Shown here: positions 62,838 to 64,000 of the stretch, one piece after another
Layout: each line of letters starts with the position of its first letter
Numbering within the stretch: position 1 is the stretch's first letter
NCBI GenBank assembly: GCA_029866125.1
Contig: JARWZZ010000010.1
Span: forward strand, 41,189 to 105,188
Source of the DNA: Limnobacter sp.
GTDB taxonomy: Bacteria > Pseudomonadota > Gammaproteobacteria > Burkholderiales > Burkholderiaceae_B
Length of the DNA: 64,000 bases
Direction: 5' to 3'
Notes under the pieces: generated by a model
What the model was told of the DNA's origin: nothing
Database searches by the model: none
Seen by the model: only the letters and a program-made list of their open reading frames with translations
Made by a program: the position numbers and the translations under genes

Positions 62838-63614
62838 ATGAATTACGAAAACATTCTCGTAAACACCCAAGGCAAAGTAGGCCTCATCACACTCAATCGC
62901 CCCAAAGTGCTCAATGCACTCAATGACGGCTTGATGACCGACCTTGGCAATGCACTCGTGGCATTCGACAACGACGAAAACATCGGAGCCATCGTCATTA
63001 CAGGCAGCGAAAAAGCATTCGCTGCGGGCGCAGACATCGCCGCCATGGCCACTTACTCCTATATGGATGTCTACAAATCCGAATACATCACCCGCAACTG
63101 GGAAACCATTCGCAATGTTCGCAAGCCCGTCATTGCAGCTGTTCGCGGCTTCGCATTGGGCGGTGGGTGCGAGCTTGCCATGATGTGCGACTTCATCATC
63201 GCCGCTGACACAGCCAAGTTCGGACAGCCTGAAATCAAGCTAGGCATCATCCCCGGTGCTGGCGGCACGCAGCGTATGCCCCGCGCAGTTAGCAAAGCCA
63301 AAGCCATGGACCTTTGTTTAACGGGCCGAATGATGGATGCAGCCGAAGCAGAGCGCGCAGGTTTGGTCTCTAGAGTAGTCCCCGCCGAATTGTGTTTAGA
63401 CGAGGCCCTAGAAGCCGCGACTATTATTGCTGCCTACTCACTGCCATCCGTCATGATGACCAAAGAGTCCATCAACCGCGCTTTCGAAGGGCCTTTGTCA
63501 GAAGGCATGCTGTTTGAACGCCGCATGTTCCACAGTCTTTTTGCCACCGAAGACCAAAAGGAAGGCATGAAGGCTTTCATTGAAAAGCGCAAACCCGAGT
63601 TTAAAAACCAATAA
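62838..63614 (+). CDS. Enoyl-CoA hydratase
   Basis: 258 residues from ATG 62838, GGGAGA eight bases upstream; the longer frame has no ribosome site. [21 protein letters not shown] [30 protein letters not shown] (oxyanion and first Glu), and [15 protein letters not shown] (second Glu) are the crotonase motifs. It hydrates enoyl-CoA in beta-oxidation, likely short chain. Confidence 0.93.
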   Translation: MNYENILVNTQGKVGLITLNRPKVLNALNDGLMTDLGNALVAFDNDENIGAIVITGSEKAFAAGADIAAMATYSYMDVYKSEYITRNWETIRNVRKPVIAAVRGFALGGGCELAMMCDFIIAADTAKFGQPEIKLGIIPGAGGTQRMPRAVSKAKAMDLCLTGRMMDAAEAERAGLVSRVVPAELCLDEALEAATIIAAYSLPSVMMTKESINRAFEGPLSEGMLFERRMFHSLFATEDQKEGMKAFIEKRKPEFKNQ

Positions 63615-63722
63615 TTGAGCAAAATCCTGAATAGGTTTGGTCAATGTATGGCCCGTAAGTGCCAATTTTTCATTGCTTCTATTTAATTTGAATTGCCAAT
63701 TGGCGTTGCCTTGAATGGATTG

Positions 63723-63766
63723 TTTGCCCCCAATGCAATTATTTTTGCTTGGGGGCAAATTATTTT
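63723..63766 (+). terminator. Rho-independent terminator
   Basis: TTTGCCCCC / GGGGGCAAA nine-base stem with a second internal pairing, then TTATTTT. About 110 bases after the enoyl-CoA hydratase stop. Confidence 0.8.
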
Positions 63767-64000
63767 CAAAGTCTCAAAACGCGCTAAGTGATTGAAACTT
63801 TTGTGCTTAAAAGCCACAGCCACGAAGCCTCCTCAAAAAACTTGTAATTTTCTTTGCCCAAGGTGTTGACGGCTTTGAAGAGTGTGTGCATAATCTCGTT
63901 TCTCTGCTGCACGACGCAGCGCGAAACGAAGCACGAAGTAGTTGAATCTAAAAGGAAATTTGCTGATTTGCTGGTCAAATCGGTGGGGTTCTGAAGGTCG
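63767..64000. other. Non-coding window end with hairpin
   Basis: I see no convincing gene. A short minus-strand frame (63784-63978) lacks a ribosome site. At 63896-63929 lies TCGTTTC-TCT-GCTGC-ACGAC-GCAGC-GC-GAAACGA, a 12-pair hairpin with one internal loop, whose function is unknown. Confidence 0.4.

Noticed and set aside
63784..63978. 64-codon minus-strand frame at the window end
   Set aside because: No ribosome site, no recognisable protein pattern, and it crosses a strong hairpin.

Overview
The window looks like chromosome of a betaproteobacterium of the order Burkholderiales. The gene content (split trp genes, rpe-gph-trpE, apaG, ubiH-dsbC, DUF1302, phnDEC, a RND pump, tRNA-Phe) and moderate G+C fit an aquatic genus such as Limnobacter. 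That placement is inference; there is no rRNA here to prove it.

Layout. 1-8.8 kb: end of a phage-tail-fibre-like S74 protein, two very unusual divergent genes (a 606-residue HExxH protein and a 1259-residue protein with nucleotidyltransferase-like motifs), and a low-complexity surface protein. 8.8-21.6 kb: an epimerase-like protein with a damaged active site, a DUF1302 outer-membrane protein, a phosphonate-type ABC operon (phnD-phnE-phnC plus a metallophosphoesterase-like gene), coniferyl-aldehyde-type dehydrogenase, ParA, a penicillin-acylase-family protein and a degenerate receiver protein. 21.7-33.2 kb: TadG/TadE pair, a His-rich secreted protein, a tripartite RND efflux operon and a PhoX-type phosphatase. 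33.2-43.2 kb: a small glycine-rich protein, patatin phospholipase, tRNA-Phe, ubiH-like, dsbC-like, mltA, apaG, rpe, gph, trpE. 43.2-49.8 kb: a sensory nucleotidyl cyclase, a periplasmic binding protein, an MFS protein with a sensory N-terminus and an alpha/beta hydrolase, lying between trpE and trpGDC. 52.2-56.9 kb: a candidate small RNA, then a two-gene operon of a 1061-residue protein with a Cys/His pair and a 411-residue NEL-type E3 ubiquitin ligase-like protein. 57-64 kb: M61 peptidase, acuI-like reductase, DUF3429, a photolyase-like FAD protein, an SDR and enoyl-CoA hydratase.

Main discovery. Four transcription units that encode the odd, orphan, eukaryote-directed-looking proteins each carry, within about 30-75 bases of their start codon, a two-block element GGAAC(N)-N15/16-CCACNNA with at most one mismatch. 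This is the established hrp box read by HrpL-class ECF sigma factors that drive type III secretion regulons. The controlled proteins are an HExxH metalloprotease-like protein, a nucleotidyltransferase-like giant, a small Gly-rich protein, and an operon pairing a NEL-type ubiquitin ligase domain with an OTU-like Cys/His protein. Together they look like a scattered effector regulon of a type III secretion system whose apparatus lies outside the window. This is inference from motif plus content; no secretion gene is visible here.

Second theme: phosphorus acquisition (phnDEC, metallophosphoesterase-like protein, PhoX with a possible Pho box). Third theme: a periplasmic binding protein, sensory MFS and cyclase module that splits the trp genes.
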